Numbered from the stretch's first letter, positions 42,530 to 52,258 are shown. The stretch: DNA of 64,000 nucleotides from UBA11090 sp035560555 (GCA_035560555.1 DATMZF010000054.1:1-64000); one strand, 5' to 3'. Notes: generated by a model not told the origin, from the sequence alone. Numbers and translations: made by a program.

Positions 42530-44017
42530 TTATCGATAAAGGGGGCTTAAGGCCCCGAGATATTTCGAGTATTCGGCGTAGGCTGCTTCCCAGCGCTTCG
42601 ACTGCGCGGGATCGGGCTCTACGGCGCTTTTCACGTCCATGGCGACATGGTCGTCGACAAGCGCTTCCAGACTGACCGGCCTTCCGGCGGCGCGCTCACC
42701 GCAGTACAGCGCCTGCAGGGCCGCGCCCATCGCGGCGGCTTCCTCGCCCGCCGGGATGCGGACCGGAAGCCCCATGACATTGGCGGCCATGGACCTCCAG
42801 AGCGCGCTCTTGGCCCCGCCGCCTATGAGGCGTATTTCCCTGGCCTCGAAACCGAGCGAAAGGAAGGAATCGAGGCCGATTTTCATGCCGAAGATCGCCG
42901 ATTCCATGGCCGCCCGCGAAAGATTTTCCCTCGTGAAGTTGGACGCCGTAGCGCCGTTGACGCTCGCCCTGCCTTCGGGAAGGTTGGGGACGCGCTCGCC
43001 GTTGAAGAATGGCAACACGACGAGGCCTTCGGCGCCAATGGGGGCTTTTTCCGCCATCGCGTTGAAGTCGGCGAGGCCGAGGCCGAGCAGAGCCCTGATT
43101 TTCTCGCTCGCGACGGTGCAGTTCATCGTGCAGAGAAGAGGCAGCCAGCCGCCCGTCGAGGAGCAGAAGGCCGCGAGATTGCCCTTCGGATCGATGATGG
43201 GCGCGCCCGAGTATCCGTAAAGAGTCCCCGAGGTGCCGAGGCTCATCGTGAGGAAGCCGTCGCGCACCGTGCCGGTGCCGAGAGCGCCCATCATGTTGTC
43301 GCCGCCGCCCGCCGCCACGATCGCCCCTTCCGGCAGGCCGAATTCGCGGGCGGCGGCCGCCCCGACCCGCCCCGCCGGCTCTTCCGGCCGAAGCAGGCGC
43401 GGGAGACAGGCCTCGACGCGCTTATCTATAAGCGCGCAGATCGGCGCCGACCATTTCCGCGCCCTCACGTCGAAAAGCGCCGTGCCCGAAGCGTCACCGA
43501 ACTCGGCCGCGTACTCGCCGGTGAGGAGGAAATTCACGTAATCGTGGGGGAGAAGTATATGGGCGAGGCGGGCGAAGGCCTCGGGTTCGCGCTTTTTCAG
43601 CCAGAGAACCTTCGGAGCCGTATAGCCGGGGAGCATGAGCATCCCCGTTCGGGCGAGGAGCGCGCCCTCCCCGCCCGCGGCGGCGGTGAGCTCGGCGCAC
43701 TCTGCGGCGGTCGACGTGTCGCACCAGAGCTTGACGGGTCGGAGGGGCAACCCTTCCTCATCCAGCGCCACGAGGCCGTGCTGCTGCCCAGAGACGCCGA
43801 TTCCCGCGATCGTGGCCTTCAGCGCTGGATCGATCGCGGAAAAGCAGGCTAATAGCGCGCCGCGGTACCAGGCGGCTTCCTGCTCGCGCGTGCCGTCGTC
43901 GCGCGCTATCATCTTGAGGGGGGCCTGGCTCTGCGCGACGATCCTGCGCCCCTCAACGTCGTAGAGAAGGATTTTGCAGCTCTGAGTTCCCAGGTCGATC
44001 CCGCAGACGGTTTTCAT
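42530..44017 (-). CDS. xylB: Xylulokinase
   Basis: A 495-residue FGGY-family sugar kinase that phosphorylates D-xylulose to xylulose 5-phosphate. The N-terminus GIDLGTQSCKILL, the middle GVSGQQHG and the late GGGAKSALWR segments are the family signatures. GGGGGAG precedes the ATG. The 130-base upstream region contains a TTTTCGAAAA palindrome at 44064-44073, which could be an operator. Confidence 0.93.
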   Translation of the reverse strand: MKTVCGIDLGTQSCKILLYDVEGRRIVAQSQAPLKMIARDDGTREQEAAWYRGALLACFSAIDPALKATIAGIGVSGQQHGLVALDEEGLPLRPVKLWCDTSTAAECAELTAAAGGEGALLARTGMLMLPGYTAPKVLWLKKREPEAFARLAHILLPHDYVNFLLTGEYAAEFGDASGTALFDVRARKWSAPICALIDKRVEACLPRLLRPEEPAGRVGAAAAREFGLPEGAIVAAGGGDNMMGALGTGTVRDGFLTMSLGTSGTLYGYSGAPIIDPKGNLAAFCSSTGGWLPLLCTMNCTVASEKIRALLGLGLADFNAMAEKAPIGAEGLVVLPFFNGERVPNLPEGRASVNGATASNFTRENLSRAAMESAIFGMKIGLDSFLSLGFEAREIRLIGGGAKSALWRSMAANVMGLPVRIPAGEEAAAMGAALQALYCGERAAGRPVSLEALVDDHVAMDVKSAVEPDPAQSKRWEAAYAEYSKYLGALSPLYR

Positions 44018-44146
44018 GCGACGCTCCCCCCAAATGCCTATTCAGGGAAAAGACTAAATCATATTTTCGAAAACCGCCATGCGGAATATTGACGAAACAT
44101 GTCTATTATTGAGATTCCATGGTCGATGAAAGACATGGGATAACGC

Positions 44147-44950
44147 TCAGGGGCTGCCGCCGGATATTCTCCCGCGCCCGTCGGATAGCGGTTTCTGGCC
44201 CTTCACCCAGTAAGCGCTCCCATCGGGCTCCCGTTCGAGGAAACGGTAATCGATGAGATAGCGCCGCAGCGCGGCGTAGTCGGCGTCGGCCCTGACCAGG
44301 ATGGCATCGACCTCTTTCTGGCCATAGAGGCGGCCCGGGGCGAAGCGTTCGGCGATCCTTCGCAGGATGACGAGTTTCTCCTTTTCCTTGCGCGGGATTC
44401 GCAGCAAGCTCCCGTTTTCCTTCAGGTACTTGGTCTCGATGGCTTTAGCCTCCTCCTCGGTGACGATGGCGCGGTCGTCCTGCATGGGCATGGAGGATGG
44501 GTAGGCGACGAAGCGCCCGACGCGTTTGCCAGCCTGGTCGAGAAGGCCCATGAGGGCTAGGAAAATCTTCGCCTCAGCCTCGCGCTTGCGCAGGGCGCGG
44601 CGTTGGTTCCGCACCGTCGAAGGCGACTTCCCGCCCAGGCTGGTCGCTATTTCCTTGTCGGAACTCCCCGCGTAGAGGAGCCGCAGCACACCGGCCATGG
44701 CGTCGGGCACTCCCGTCACTTCTTTTCCCATGGCGAGAAGTTCCTCGAAAAGGTCGCCGTGAGCCGTCGCCGCGTGTTCCTTCACGGCCCTTTCGGTCGT
44801 CGAAAATCCGCCAGCCGAGGGGTATACGCGGCCTTCCTCGAATATGGCGTCGCAGCGGAGGCAGCGGTATAGCGCGGCGTCTTCGTCGTAAAAATATCCG
44901 CGAGAGAGATCCGCGCTCGATCTAGTCTCAATCAGGCTTTCATCTATCAT
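44147..44950 (-). CDS. DUF2087 and helix-turn-helix regulator
   Basis: About 267 residues starting at ATG 44950. The N-terminus has CLRCD and an H-A-A-T-A-H segment that may bind zinc (about residues 30-65). A central helix-turn-helix (YAGSSDKEIATSLGGKSPSTVRNQRRAL) and a C-terminal DUF2087-type region (about 190-255) follow. The promoter TTGAAC-18-TATACT ends 6 bases before ATG, so the mRNA may be leaderless. A long near-palindrome covers the -35 element. It may repress its own gene. Its targets are not known. Confidence 0.72.
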   Translation of the reverse strand: MIDESLIETRSSADLSRGYFYDEDAALYRCLRCDAIFEEGRVYPSAGGFSTTERAVKEHAATAHGDLFEELLAMGKEVTGVPDAMAGVLRLLYAGSSDKEIATSLGGKSPSTVRNQRRALRKREAEAKIFLALMGLLDQAGKRVGRFVAYPSSMPMQDDRAIVTEEEAKAIETKYLKENGSLLRIPRKEKEKLVILRRIAERFAPGRLYGQKEVDAILVRADADYAALRRYLIDYRFLEREPDGSAYWVKGQKPLSDGRGRISGGSP

Positions 44951-44956
44951 TGTTAT

Positions 44957-45003
44957 AGTATATATCACCATATATCTATTGTTCAATAGACATATGGTGA
45001 TAT
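44957..45003 (-). promoter_or_regulatory. Promoter with 42-bp near-palindromic operator
   Basis: On the minus strand TTGAAC (44981-44986), 18 bases, then TATACT (44957-44962). The arms 44962-44981 and 44984-45003, which run ATCACCATAT[A/G]TCTATTG inward to a two-base centre, match at 19 of 20 positions. The site covers the -35 element and spacer and touches the -10. It is a strong autoregulation candidate. Confidence 0.75.
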
Positions 45004-45128
45004 GTATCTATTTTTTTCATTTATATCCGGATCAAGGAAGGCTGTCGCGATTCGTCGTTTCCACTATCGCGCGGCGGAGGAGGCCGATGAACTCGCGGAA
45101 TCTATCTCATTTTATGGATGAATTATAT

Positions 45129-45157
45129 TTGTAGCTTTCATGCACCTGTACTACAAT
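45129..45157 (+). promoter_or_regulatory. Candidate promoter of the coiled-coil lipoprotein gene
   Basis: TTGTAG (45129-45134), 17 bases, then TACAAT (45152-45157). The start codon is 18 bases downstream of the -10, with a strong GGGAGGAGG in between. The -35 match is weak. Confidence 0.5.
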
Positions 45158-45174
45158 GCAGGGAGGAGGATGTC

Positions 45175-45618
45175 ATGAAAAAAGTCGTATCGATCATAAT
45201 CGCGATTGGATGCATCATGTCCCTGACCGGCTGCGCGTCGATGCTGAAATCGATGGGAGGCGTGAGCAAAGCCGATCTGACCGCCTATACTATCGCCACG
45301 GACGAGAAGCTCAACGCCATGAGCGCCGCGTGGATCAATGCCGAAAACGCCATGAAGGAAGTCGATCAGATCAAGGCGCTCGTCGCCCAGCTCACGGCCG
45401 ATCTCGAAGAGGCGAAGCTCTCGGTGCAGGAACTACAGGCCGCGAAAGCCACCGTGGACGCGCTCTTGGTCAAGGTCGACGCCCTGTCGGCCGCCGCCGA
45501 TGCCCTTTCGGCGAGGGTCAACACCCTGTCCGACGAAACCTTGCTCAAGCTCGCGAAACTGATCCAGGACGCGTTGGCGGCATCGGCGACCGCATCGGCG
45601 GCGACAACGGCGAAATAG
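45175..45618 (+). CDS. Lpp-like coiled-coil lipoprotein
   Basis: A 147-residue protein with a lipoprotein signal ending LTGC (Cys20) and a mature part that is one long Ala-rich amphipathic helix with heptad-like hydrophobic spacing. It is likely anchored to an outer or inner membrane and trimeric, like Lpp, though no Lys at the C-terminus is proven to link to peptidoglycan. It ends in AATTAK. The gene is flanked by its own promoter and terminator. Confidence 0.7.
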   Translation: MKKVVSIIIAIGCIMSLTGCASMLKSMGGVSKADLTAYTIATDEKLNAMSAAWINAENAMKEVDQIKALVAQLTADLEEAKLSVQELQAAKATVDALLVKVDALSAAADALSARVNTLSDETLLKLAKLIQDALAASATASAATTAK

Positions 45619-45654
45619 CCTTCCGATCTTGAATCGGTCGCGCCTCATGAAACC

Positions 45655-45682
45655 GACGGGTCTTGCTGACCCGTCAGTTTTG
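45655..45682 (+). terminator. Intrinsic terminator of the lipoprotein gene
   Basis: The stem GACGGGTC / GACCCGTC with loop TTGCT is followed by AGTTTTGTTG. It lies 36 bases after the stop. Confidence 0.8.
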
Positions 45683-45846
45683 TTGTATCCAGGTGGCGGG
45701 GCGATTAGGCGAATCGCGCGTCAATACTAGAATCGTAGGCTACCTGCGGGATAGGATAGTGAAGGAAAGGCCTTTTCTCGATACTATCGGCGTCGAGCCG
45801 TGAAAGGCGTTTCGCGGGCTGGATAATCGAAGCTAGGAGACGGCAG

Positions 45847-46746
45847 GTGGTCCTGGAAAAAATTCTATCGATTTTCGTCATCATGGCGATCGGTTTTGCC
45901 GCCAAGAAATTCAAAGCGGTCGACGCGGTATTCCTGCGCGGCCTTTCGGCGTTCATGGTGAATATCGCGCTTCCCTTCGCGTTCATGGCCAGCCTCGATC
46001 GCGGCATCCCGAAATCGGTGCTGCCGGAGCTGGGAATAATGGCCCTCTGGGCCTTCGCCATCCACGGAGCCTCGATTGGCCTCGCGAGCTTCGCTTACCG
46101 GCGCTTTCCGGATAATCAACGCAAGGTGCTGTCCTTCATCACCGTGTTCACGAACTGCGCTTTCATGGGTTTGCCCGTGGCGCAGAGCGTAGCCGGAACC
46201 AAGGGCATGATGTTCGCCTCGATCTACAACGTCGCGTACATGATTTTAGTCTACACCTATGGCCTTTCGCTATTTCAGGAAAAGGCGGAGAAGGGGCGGC
46301 TTAAAAAGATCCTGCTGAATCCGGGCATCATCGCGATCACCATCGGCGTCATCCTCTGGTTCCTGCCCTTTTCTCTTCCAGCCTTCTTCCTCGAATCGGT
46401 GGGCCTGATGGCGAAGCTGCAGACGCCGCTCGCGATGTTCATCGTCGGCGCCAATATCGCCAATATCCGCATCGAGAGAATTCTTCCCGAAAAAGCGCTG
46501 CTGGTGGCGATCGCGGTGAGGCTCGTCTGTATCCCGCTCGCCGTATACGGCGTCATCAAGCTCACCGGCTCGACGGGACTCGCCCCGGGGATCGCGCTCA
46601 TTCTGACTGCCATGCCCGCCGGCGCCCAAACCGTCGTCGTCGCGGAATCGGTCGGAGCCGATTCTTCCTTCGCCTCGGAAGTCGTCTTCGCCACGACGAT
46701 CCTGTCGGTCTTCACGATCCCGTTTTTCGCCGGCCTCGTGGTCTAG
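45847..46746 (+). CDS. AEC family transporter
   Basis: A 299-residue membrane protein with about ten helices of the auxin efflux carrier (AEC) family. The central NCAFMGLPVAQS and the late TAMPAGAQTVVVAE segments are family signatures. Bacterial members often move organic acids such as malate; the substrate here is unknown. The start is GTG 45847 with TAGGAG upstream. It stands alone, convergent with the GntR gene. Confidence 0.82.
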   Translation: MVLEKILSIFVIMAIGFAAKKFKAVDAVFLRGLSAFMVNIALPFAFMASLDRGIPKSVLPELGIMALWAFAIHGASIGLASFAYRRFPDNQRKVLSFITVFTNCAFMGLPVAQSVAGTKGMMFASIYNVAYMILVYTYGLSLFQEKAEKGRLKKILLNPGIIAITIGVILWFLPFSLPAFFLESVGLMAKLQTPLAMFIVGANIANIRIERILPEKALLVAIAVRLVCIPLAVYGVIKLTGSTGLAPGIALILTAMPAGAQTVVVAESVGADSSFASEVVFATTILSVFTIPFFAGLVV

Positions 46747-46781
46747 TCCCCAGCTCAGGCCCGCTATCTTCGGCTGACCCC

Positions 46782-47516
46782 TTAAGGCAATTCGCCGAGG
46801 TCGATAGTGTAGTCGATCATCTTTAGGATCGCGTTCCTGCACTTATCGAAATCCTTGTCGCGTATGGCCTCGAAGATCATCCTATGCTGTGAACAGGCCT
46901 TGGCTATGAGTTCGCGATTCCCGATGGAGCTCTTGTGTCGCTGGGTGACGATCATCTGCAGGTAGCGGAATATCGGTTCCCTCGCCACCTCGAACGAGTA
47001 TCTATACAGAATGTTCTTCGAAAGCTTCACGATCTCATAATGAAACTCGAGATCCCTCTCTATCAGTTCCTGGAGCAGTTCCGAATTCCAGTCGGTGATG
47101 GCAAACATCCGCAGGTTGGTCGCGTCGTAGCGGTCGCAGACCTCGCCAAGCGCCTCTATCTCCTCGGGGGTGGCGCGTTCAATGGCGAGCCGCGCGCACT
47201 CCACTTCCAGCAGTTGCCTGTACTCGCACACATTATCGATCATCTCGGGCATGAGGTAGAAATCGGAAACCTCGCCGATGTAGTTGCTGAAGCTGAAATC
47301 CTTCACGTAGGTGCCTTCGCCCACGCGGGTTTCGACGATACCCTGCGAGTTCAGCTTCTGCAGGGCCATGCGGATAGTCAGGCGGTTTACGCCGAACATT
47401 TCGGAGAGTTCATTCTCGGAAGGCAGTTTTTCCTGAAGCTTCCACTCCCCATTCTTTATCGATGCCTTGATGCTGTCGCAAATTTCATCGGGCAAGGAAG
47501 TTTTTTTAATTTTCAT
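46782..47516 (-). CDS. GntR-family regulator with FCD-like domain, copy 1
   Basis: A 244-residue FadR-type GntR regulator: N-terminal winged helix-turn-helix (LPSENELSEMFGVNRLTIRMALQKLNSQGIV, GEGTYV) and a C-terminal helical ligand-binding domain. The start is ATG 47516 with AAGGA upstream. It is divergent from the second GntR gene, with which it shares the DNA-binding pattern LPSE...GVxR...GEGTYV. It probably regulates the sugar-acid locus. Confidence 0.85.
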   Translation of the reverse strand: MKIKKTSLPDEICDSIKASIKNGEWKLQEKLPSENELSEMFGVNRLTIRMALQKLNSQGIVETRVGEGTYVKDFSFSNYIGEVSDFYLMPEMIDNVCEYRQLLEVECARLAIERATPEEIEALGEVCDRYDATNLRMFAITDWNSELLQELIERDLEFHYEIVKLSKNILYRYSFEVAREPIFRYLQMIVTQRHKSSIGNRELIAKACSQHRMIFEAIRDKDFDKCRNAILKMIDYTIDLGELP

Positions 47517-47855
47517 TAAAATCCTTCGGCGTTTCAACGTCAAAAGCGCGGCCGCGACGTTTGCGCCAGAAAAGCCTCTCTTCATTGAATCGTCATTCGA
47601 CCTTGAAGTCAATAACGCGAGGCTCCCCCTCCGCGGCTTTCGCCCCAAAACGACGACTCGATCCGTTTTCAACGCTCGGCGGCTTTCAACGCGCGCCGAT
47701 TTGCCCTTGCTCCAGGAAATTTTCAAAAAAAAGTTGACAGGATTAAAAACTGCCCCTATTCTGCACCTAGCGAACAACCGGACAGCATACAGTTCGTCAG
47801 TCGATCAGTCAAACAAGGCTGTCGCGGCGAAGGCATATTGGGGGAATCCGAACAT
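47517..47855. other. Regulatory gap between two divergent GntR genes
   Basis: A 339-base gap with no gene. It holds the promoter at 47734-47762 and AT-rich stretches (TTTTCAAAAAAAAG). The two regulators probably bind here, but no single clear operator stands out. Short GTCAGTC/ATCAGTC repeats lie at 47798-47815. Confidence 0.5.
47734..47762 (+). promoter_or_regulatory. Promoter of the GntR copy 2 and dehydratase operon
   Basis: TTGACA (47734-47739), 17 bases, then TATTCT (47757-47762). It lies 93 bases before the GntR copy 2 ATG. Confidence 0.6.
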
Positions 47856-48593
47856 ATGGAAGGTTACAGAAAGATAGAGCGGACGAGCGTCCCCGACCAG
47901 ATTTTCGAAGAGCTCAAGAAGTCGATCATAGCGGGAAAATGGGAACCGGGCGAATCCCTGCCATCCGAGATACAGCTCGCCTCGGAATTCGGCGTCAGCA
48001 GGATGTCGGTGAGGGCGGCGATCAAGAAACTGGAAACCTTTGGACTTGTCGAAGTGAGGATGGGCGAAGGCACCTACGTTATCGAGTTCAACCCCGCTGT
48101 CTTCATCAAGGGCTTGAGCTCGATTTTCTCGAAACCCAAGAGCGCCCTCGAAATCTTGGAATTCCGCAAGGCGCTGGAAATCGAATGCCTGAAGCTGGGG
48201 ATCAAAAGAGCGGACGATCACGACATTGAAATTCTCGAAAGCATCTTTAGCGAATACTGGAAGGCGCTTTTCTCGGAAGACTACAAGAAAACCGTGAACT
48301 ACGACTACAAATTCCATCATCAAGTATTTCTGATGTCGAACAACAGCTTGTTCAAGGAAATCTACGAATCCATGTCGGAACTGTTTTTCATACATCTCGG
48401 CGACAACGAACAGCATTACAGGGATGCCTATGGCAGCTCCAATCAGCGCGCCGAAGAGGATCACCACGGACGGATTTTGAAAGCTTTTAAGAACAGGGAC
48501 CAGCAGGCCGCCGTGAACGCCTTCACAAAAATGATCGACGAGCTTGTCGAGGTGTACGAGAAGAAGAGCGGCGACGATCAGGGTTCCAAGTAA
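47856..48593 (+). CDS. GntR-family regulator with FCD-like domain, copy 2
   Basis: A 245-residue FadR-type GntR regulator (LPSEIQLASEFGVSRMSVRAAIKKLETFGLV, then GEGTYV) with a helical C-terminal domain whose FHHQVF and EEDHHGRIL segments hold candidate metal or ligand histidines. Start at ATG 47856 with GGGGG upstream; an in-frame TTG 47838 would add 6 residues. It is first in the dehydratase/TRAP operon and probably senses the sugar acid. Confidence 0.85.
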   Translation: MEGYRKIERTSVPDQIFEELKKSIIAGKWEPGESLPSEIQLASEFGVSRMSVRAAIKKLETFGLVEVRMGEGTYVIEFNPAVFIKGLSSIFSKPKSALEILEFRKALEIECLKLGIKRADDHDIEILESIFSEYWKALFSEDYKKTVNYDYKFHHQVFLMSNNSLFKEIYESMSELFFIHLGDNEQHYRDAYGSSNQRAEEDHHGRILKAFKNRDQQAAVNAFTKMIDELVEVYEKKSGDDQGSK

Positions 48594-48666
48594 ATCTGTC
48601 GCGTTAATCCGGAAAGAAAAAGTATTTGAGAATAGTGTTGCCCAAATCAACAAGGAGGAGAGAACA

Positions 48667-49869
48667 ATGAAGATCACAAGCGTGGATGTCATCAAGGTCC
48701 TGACAGGCCAGCCCAGCGTCAAGGGAACGCCCTGGAACCCCATCTGTGTTCGCGTCAACACCGACGAGGGAATCAGCGGCTTCGGCGAGGCGGGACTCTG
48801 CTATGGCAACGCGAATCACGCGGCTTTTGGCATGTGCGTGGATTTCGGCGAACTCATCATCGGCATGGATCCGATGAACATCGAGGCTGTCTGGAACAAG
48901 CTCCATCGCATGACCTTTTGGGGAATGGGCGGCGGCGGGGTCATTTTCTCCGGCATCAGCGCCATCGATATCGCCCTCTGGGACATCAAGGGCAAGGCCC
49001 TCGGCGTCCCCGTCTATCAGCTTCTCGGAGGAAAGACGAACGACAAGCTCCGCGCCTACGCAAGCCAGATCCAGTTCGACTGGGGCAAGGAATGCCACGC
49101 GCTCTCGAAACCCGAACAGTACGGCGAGGCGGCCAGGAAGGCAATCGCCGACGGCTACAACTGCGTCAAAGTTGACCCGATCGGCTTCGACCTCCAGGGG
49201 CGCTGGATGGGTTGGAGCAACTACGGGATCCTGGAATACGACCAGCTGAAAGTCGCCGTAGACCGCGTCGCGGCGATCCGCGAAGCGGGCGGCCCCGCCC
49301 TCGACATCATCATCGAGCTCCACTCCCTCACCGACAAGAAGACAGCTATCCAGCTCGGCCGTGAACTCGCGAAGTTCCGCTGCTTCTATTACGAGGAGCC
49401 CACTCAGCCCTTGAACCAGACCCTGTTCCGCGAGATCGCCGACAATGTGAAGATCCCGATGGCCACCGGCGAAAGGTCCTATTCCCGCTGGGGCTTCCGC
49501 GAATTCTTCGAACAGGGATCGGTCGGCATCATCCAGCCCGATCTCTGCAACACGGGCGGCATCTCCGAAGGCAAGAAAATCTGCGACATGGCCCACGTCT
49601 ACGACGTCGGCGTCCAGATCCACATCTGCGGCGGCCCGATCTCCACGGCCGCGGCGCTTCAGGTCGAGGCGGTCATCCCCAACTTCGTCATCCACGAACA
49701 CCACGAAGCCGCTCTTCTCGACGCGAACATCAACCTCTGCAAGTACGATTACCAACCGGTCAACGGATACTTCTCCGTTCCAGAAAGACCAGGCATAGGC
49801 AACGAGCTGACGGACGAGACGATCGCGGCCAGCGAAGTCGTGACCATCAAAACCAACCGCTGGGCTTGA
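48667..49869 (+). CDS. Enolase-superfamily sugar-acid dehydratase, paralogue 1
   Basis: A 400-residue mandelate racemase/muconate lactonising enzyme family protein. The lid and barrel motifs are intact: AIDIALWDIKGK, a VKVDP strand, metal-ligand segments IIIELHS, YYEEP and TGERSYS, and HICGGP near the end. These suggest a sugar-acid dehydratase such as galactonate dehydratase, not a racemase, but the substrate cannot be fixed. AGGAGGAGA precedes the ATG. It is followed by a close paralogue. Confidence 0.83.
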   Translation: MKITSVDVIKVLTGQPSVKGTPWNPICVRVNTDEGISGFGEAGLCYGNANHAAFGMCVDFGELIIGMDPMNIEAVWNKLHRMTFWGMGGGGVIFSGISAIDIALWDIKGKALGVPVYQLLGGKTNDKLRAYASQIQFDWGKECHALSKPEQYGEAARKAIADGYNCVKVDPIGFDLQGRWMGWSNYGILEYDQLKVAVDRVAAIREAGGPALDIIIELHSLTDKKTAIQLGRELAKFRCFYYEEPTQPLNQTLFREIADNVKIPMATGERSYSRWGFREFFEQGSVGIIQPDLCNTGGISEGKKICDMAHVYDVGVQIHICGGPISTAAALQVEAVIPNFVIHEHHEAALLDANINLCKYDYQPVNGYFSVPERPGIGNELTDETIAASEVVTIKTNRWA

Positions 49870-49895
49870 GTGGTGAAGGCCACAAAGGAAATAGC

Positions 49896-51086
49896 ATGAA
49901 AATCACGAAAGTCGACGTGCTTCTCGTGGACGCTCCGGGGAATCCCATCTGGCACCCCATTCTCTGCCGCATCTACACCGACTCGGGCATCTACGGAGAC
50001 GGCGAGGCTGCCGTAGCCTACGTCTCCGGCCAGACCGCGGCCTTCGGCATGATCCAGGATCTTTCGAAGATCATCATCGGCATGGATCCCCTCAAGAACG
50101 AAGTGATCTGGGACAAGATGTACAAGACCACCTTCTGGGGACAGAACGGCGGCCCGATCGTCTTCTCCGGCATCAGCGCCATCGATATCGCCCTCTGGGA
50201 CATCAAGGGCAAGTTCTTCAATCAGCCCCTCCATGTCCTCCTGGGCGGAAAGCGCAGGGACAAACTCAGGACCTATGCCTCCCAGCTCCAGTTCGGCTGG
50301 GACTGGAACGCCCAGACTGGGATGGGCAAGCCCTCGCTCACGACCGAGGACTACGCCAATGTGTGCGTGAAGGCGATGGATGAGGGCTACGACTCCGTGA
50401 AGATCGATTTCTTCACCTTCGGCCCGAACGGCGAGGCCTTCGGCGAGGACGAGCGCACCCGGATCATCCTTCCCAAGTATATGCACATGATCGAGGACAG
50501 GTTAAAGGCGATCCGCGAGAAGTGCGGCTGGGACCTGGACATCATCATCGAGAATCACTCTTTCCTCGACGCCCAGGGCGCCGTCCAGGTCGGCCAGATG
50601 GCCGAGAAATACCGAATCCTGTACTTCGAGGAGCCCAACACACCCTCGCCCTACATGCAGAAGTATATCGCCGAAAAAGTGAACATCCCCCAGGCCTCCG
50701 GCGAGCGCATCTATTCCCGTTGGCAGTACGCGCCCTATTTCGAGAACAAGTCCCTGCAGGTGATCCAGCCGGACATCGGCAACTGCGGCGGCTTGACCGA
50801 GGCCAAGAAGATCTGCGACATGGCATACACCTACGACGTGAACGTCCAGGCGCATGTCTGCGCGAGCCCCCTGTCCACGAGCGTGGCGCTACATCTCGAA
50901 TCGGTGATCCCCAATTTCCTCATCCACGAACACCACATCGCCAACCGCTGCGCGTGGAACGCCTGTCTTTCCAAGTACAATCCCCAGCCGGTCAAGGGGT
51001 ACTTCGAAGTGCCGAACGAGCCGGGTATCGGAAACGAGATCTCGGAGCAGGCCTACAGGCAAGCTCAGGTGATCACGATCAAATGA
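49896..51086 (+). CDS. Enolase-superfamily sugar-acid dehydratase, paralogue 2
   Basis: A 396-residue paralogue of the preceding gene with the same order of motifs: AIDIALWDIKGK, VKIDFF, IIIENHS, YFEEP, SGERIYS, HVCASP. The second metal-ligand strand reads ENH instead of ELH, and a longer loop follows VKID, so the substrates may differ. AAAGGAA precedes the ATG, 26 bases after the first dehydratase. Confidence 0.83.
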   Translation: MKITKVDVLLVDAPGNPIWHPILCRIYTDSGIYGDGEAAVAYVSGQTAAFGMIQDLSKIIIGMDPLKNEVIWDKMYKTTFWGQNGGPIVFSGISAIDIALWDIKGKFFNQPLHVLLGGKRRDKLRTYASQLQFGWDWNAQTGMGKPSLTTEDYANVCVKAMDEGYDSVKIDFFTFGPNGEAFGEDERTRIILPKYMHMIEDRLKAIREKCGWDLDIIIENHSFLDAQGAVQVGQMAEKYRILYFEEPNTPSPYMQKYIAEKVNIPQASGERIYSRWQYAPYFENKSLQVIQPDIGNCGGLTEAKKICDMAYTYDVNVQAHVCASPLSTSVALHLESVIPNFLIHEHHIANRCAWNACLSKYNPQPVKGYFEVPNEPGIGNEISEQAYRQAQVITIK

Positions 51087-51136
51087 TTTTTCAGGATGTC
51101 CCTTGCGGGCATCAATGTCGAAATCAGGAGGAATAT

Positions 51137-52258
51137 ATGAAGACTGGTACCAGAATCACCGTCATTTCGCTGGTGACCTTCTTGGCCCTCGCGGGACTCG
51201 TGTCCAACGTCGCGGCCCAGAAACTCGATGTCACGGCCTTCGCGCTGTCCATCGCCACCCCCCTTTCAGCGGCCGATGAAGCTGTCTGGAAAACGGTGGA
51301 CGCGAAATCCACCAATCCCCAAAAAGTAATTTGGCGCCACGGCAACGTCACCGGAAACATGCTCGATTCACCGAGCGTGCGCGGAGACAGGCAGTTCTTT
51401 CTCGAGATGAAAAGACGGCTCGGGGATAAGGTGGAATTCCAGTTCTACATGAATGGAAGCCTCGGCACGAGCGCCGACCAGATACTGGGCGGCCTCCAGA
51501 GCAGGAATTTCGAGAGCAGCTCCTATAACATTGGAGCTTTCGCCGAATACACCAAAGCCTTCATGCCCCTCGATGTGATGTTCCTGGTTCCGAACCTTGA
51601 CGCCGGCGTAGCTATCGTCTCGGGCGAACCCGGAAAGATGATGAACGAAAAATGCATCAAAGACACGGGTTTGAAGGTCTTAACGATGGGCGCTATCGGC
51701 ATGCGCCATATAACGAACAGCAAAAGGCCTATCGACCAGGTATCCGACATCAAAGGCCTGAAGATTCGCACGCAGAACAATCCCCTCCACATCCTCGCCA
51801 TGAACAAACTCGGCGCCGCGGCCACTCCTATCGCCTACTCCGAACTCTTCACCAGCCTTCAACAGAAGGTCGTCGATGGACAGGAAAACCCGATCGCCAA
51901 CATCTTTGCCCAGAATTACGCCGAGGTTCAGAAATACCTGACCTTTACCAATCATCTCTATACGGCTGGCGCCCTGGTCGTGAACGACAAGTGGATCAAG
52001 TCCTTGAGCCCGGAATTCCAGAAGGCCATCGCCGAATCCTCGAAGATCGCCCAGGATTATTCCGGCCCCGAGCTCAAGAAGACGGAAGCGAAGATGATCG
52101 AGAAACTCAAGGAAAGAATGACGATGAACGAACTTTCCGCCGAAGAATTCGGAAAATTCAGGAAGCTGTCCATGGACACCTGGACCGAAGCGGCCAAGAG
52201 AATCGGCGTCGATTATTTCAACTCGATCAAGGACGCAGTCGCGAAGATGGGGTACTGA
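51137..52258 (+). CDS. dctP: TRAP transporter substrate-binding protein DctP
   Basis: A 373-residue periplasmic binding protein with a signal peptide ending VAAQ (about residue 27). GLKIRTQNNPLHILAMNKLGA holds the conserved Arg that binds the substrate carboxylate, and VVDGQENP is the DctP family signature. It would deliver a sugar acid to the DctQM permease. AGGAGG precedes the ATG. Confidence 0.9.
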   Translation: MKTGTRITVISLVTFLALAGLVSNVAAQKLDVTAFALSIATPLSAADEAVWKTVDAKSTNPQKVIWRHGNVTGNMLDSPSVRGDRQFFLEMKRRLGDKVEFQFYMNGSLGTSADQILGGLQSRNFESSSYNIGAFAEYTKAFMPLDVMFLVPNLDAGVAIVSGEPGKMMNEKCIKDTGLKVLTMGAIGMRHITNSKRPIDQVSDIKGLKIRTQNNPLHILAMNKLGAAATPIAYSELFTSLQQKVVDGQENPIANIFAQNYAEVQKYLTFTNHLYTAGALVVNDKWIKSLSPEFQKAIAESSKIAQDYSGPELKKTEAKMIEKLKERMTMNELSAEEFGKFRKLSMDTWTEAAKRIGVDYFNSIKDAVAKMGY

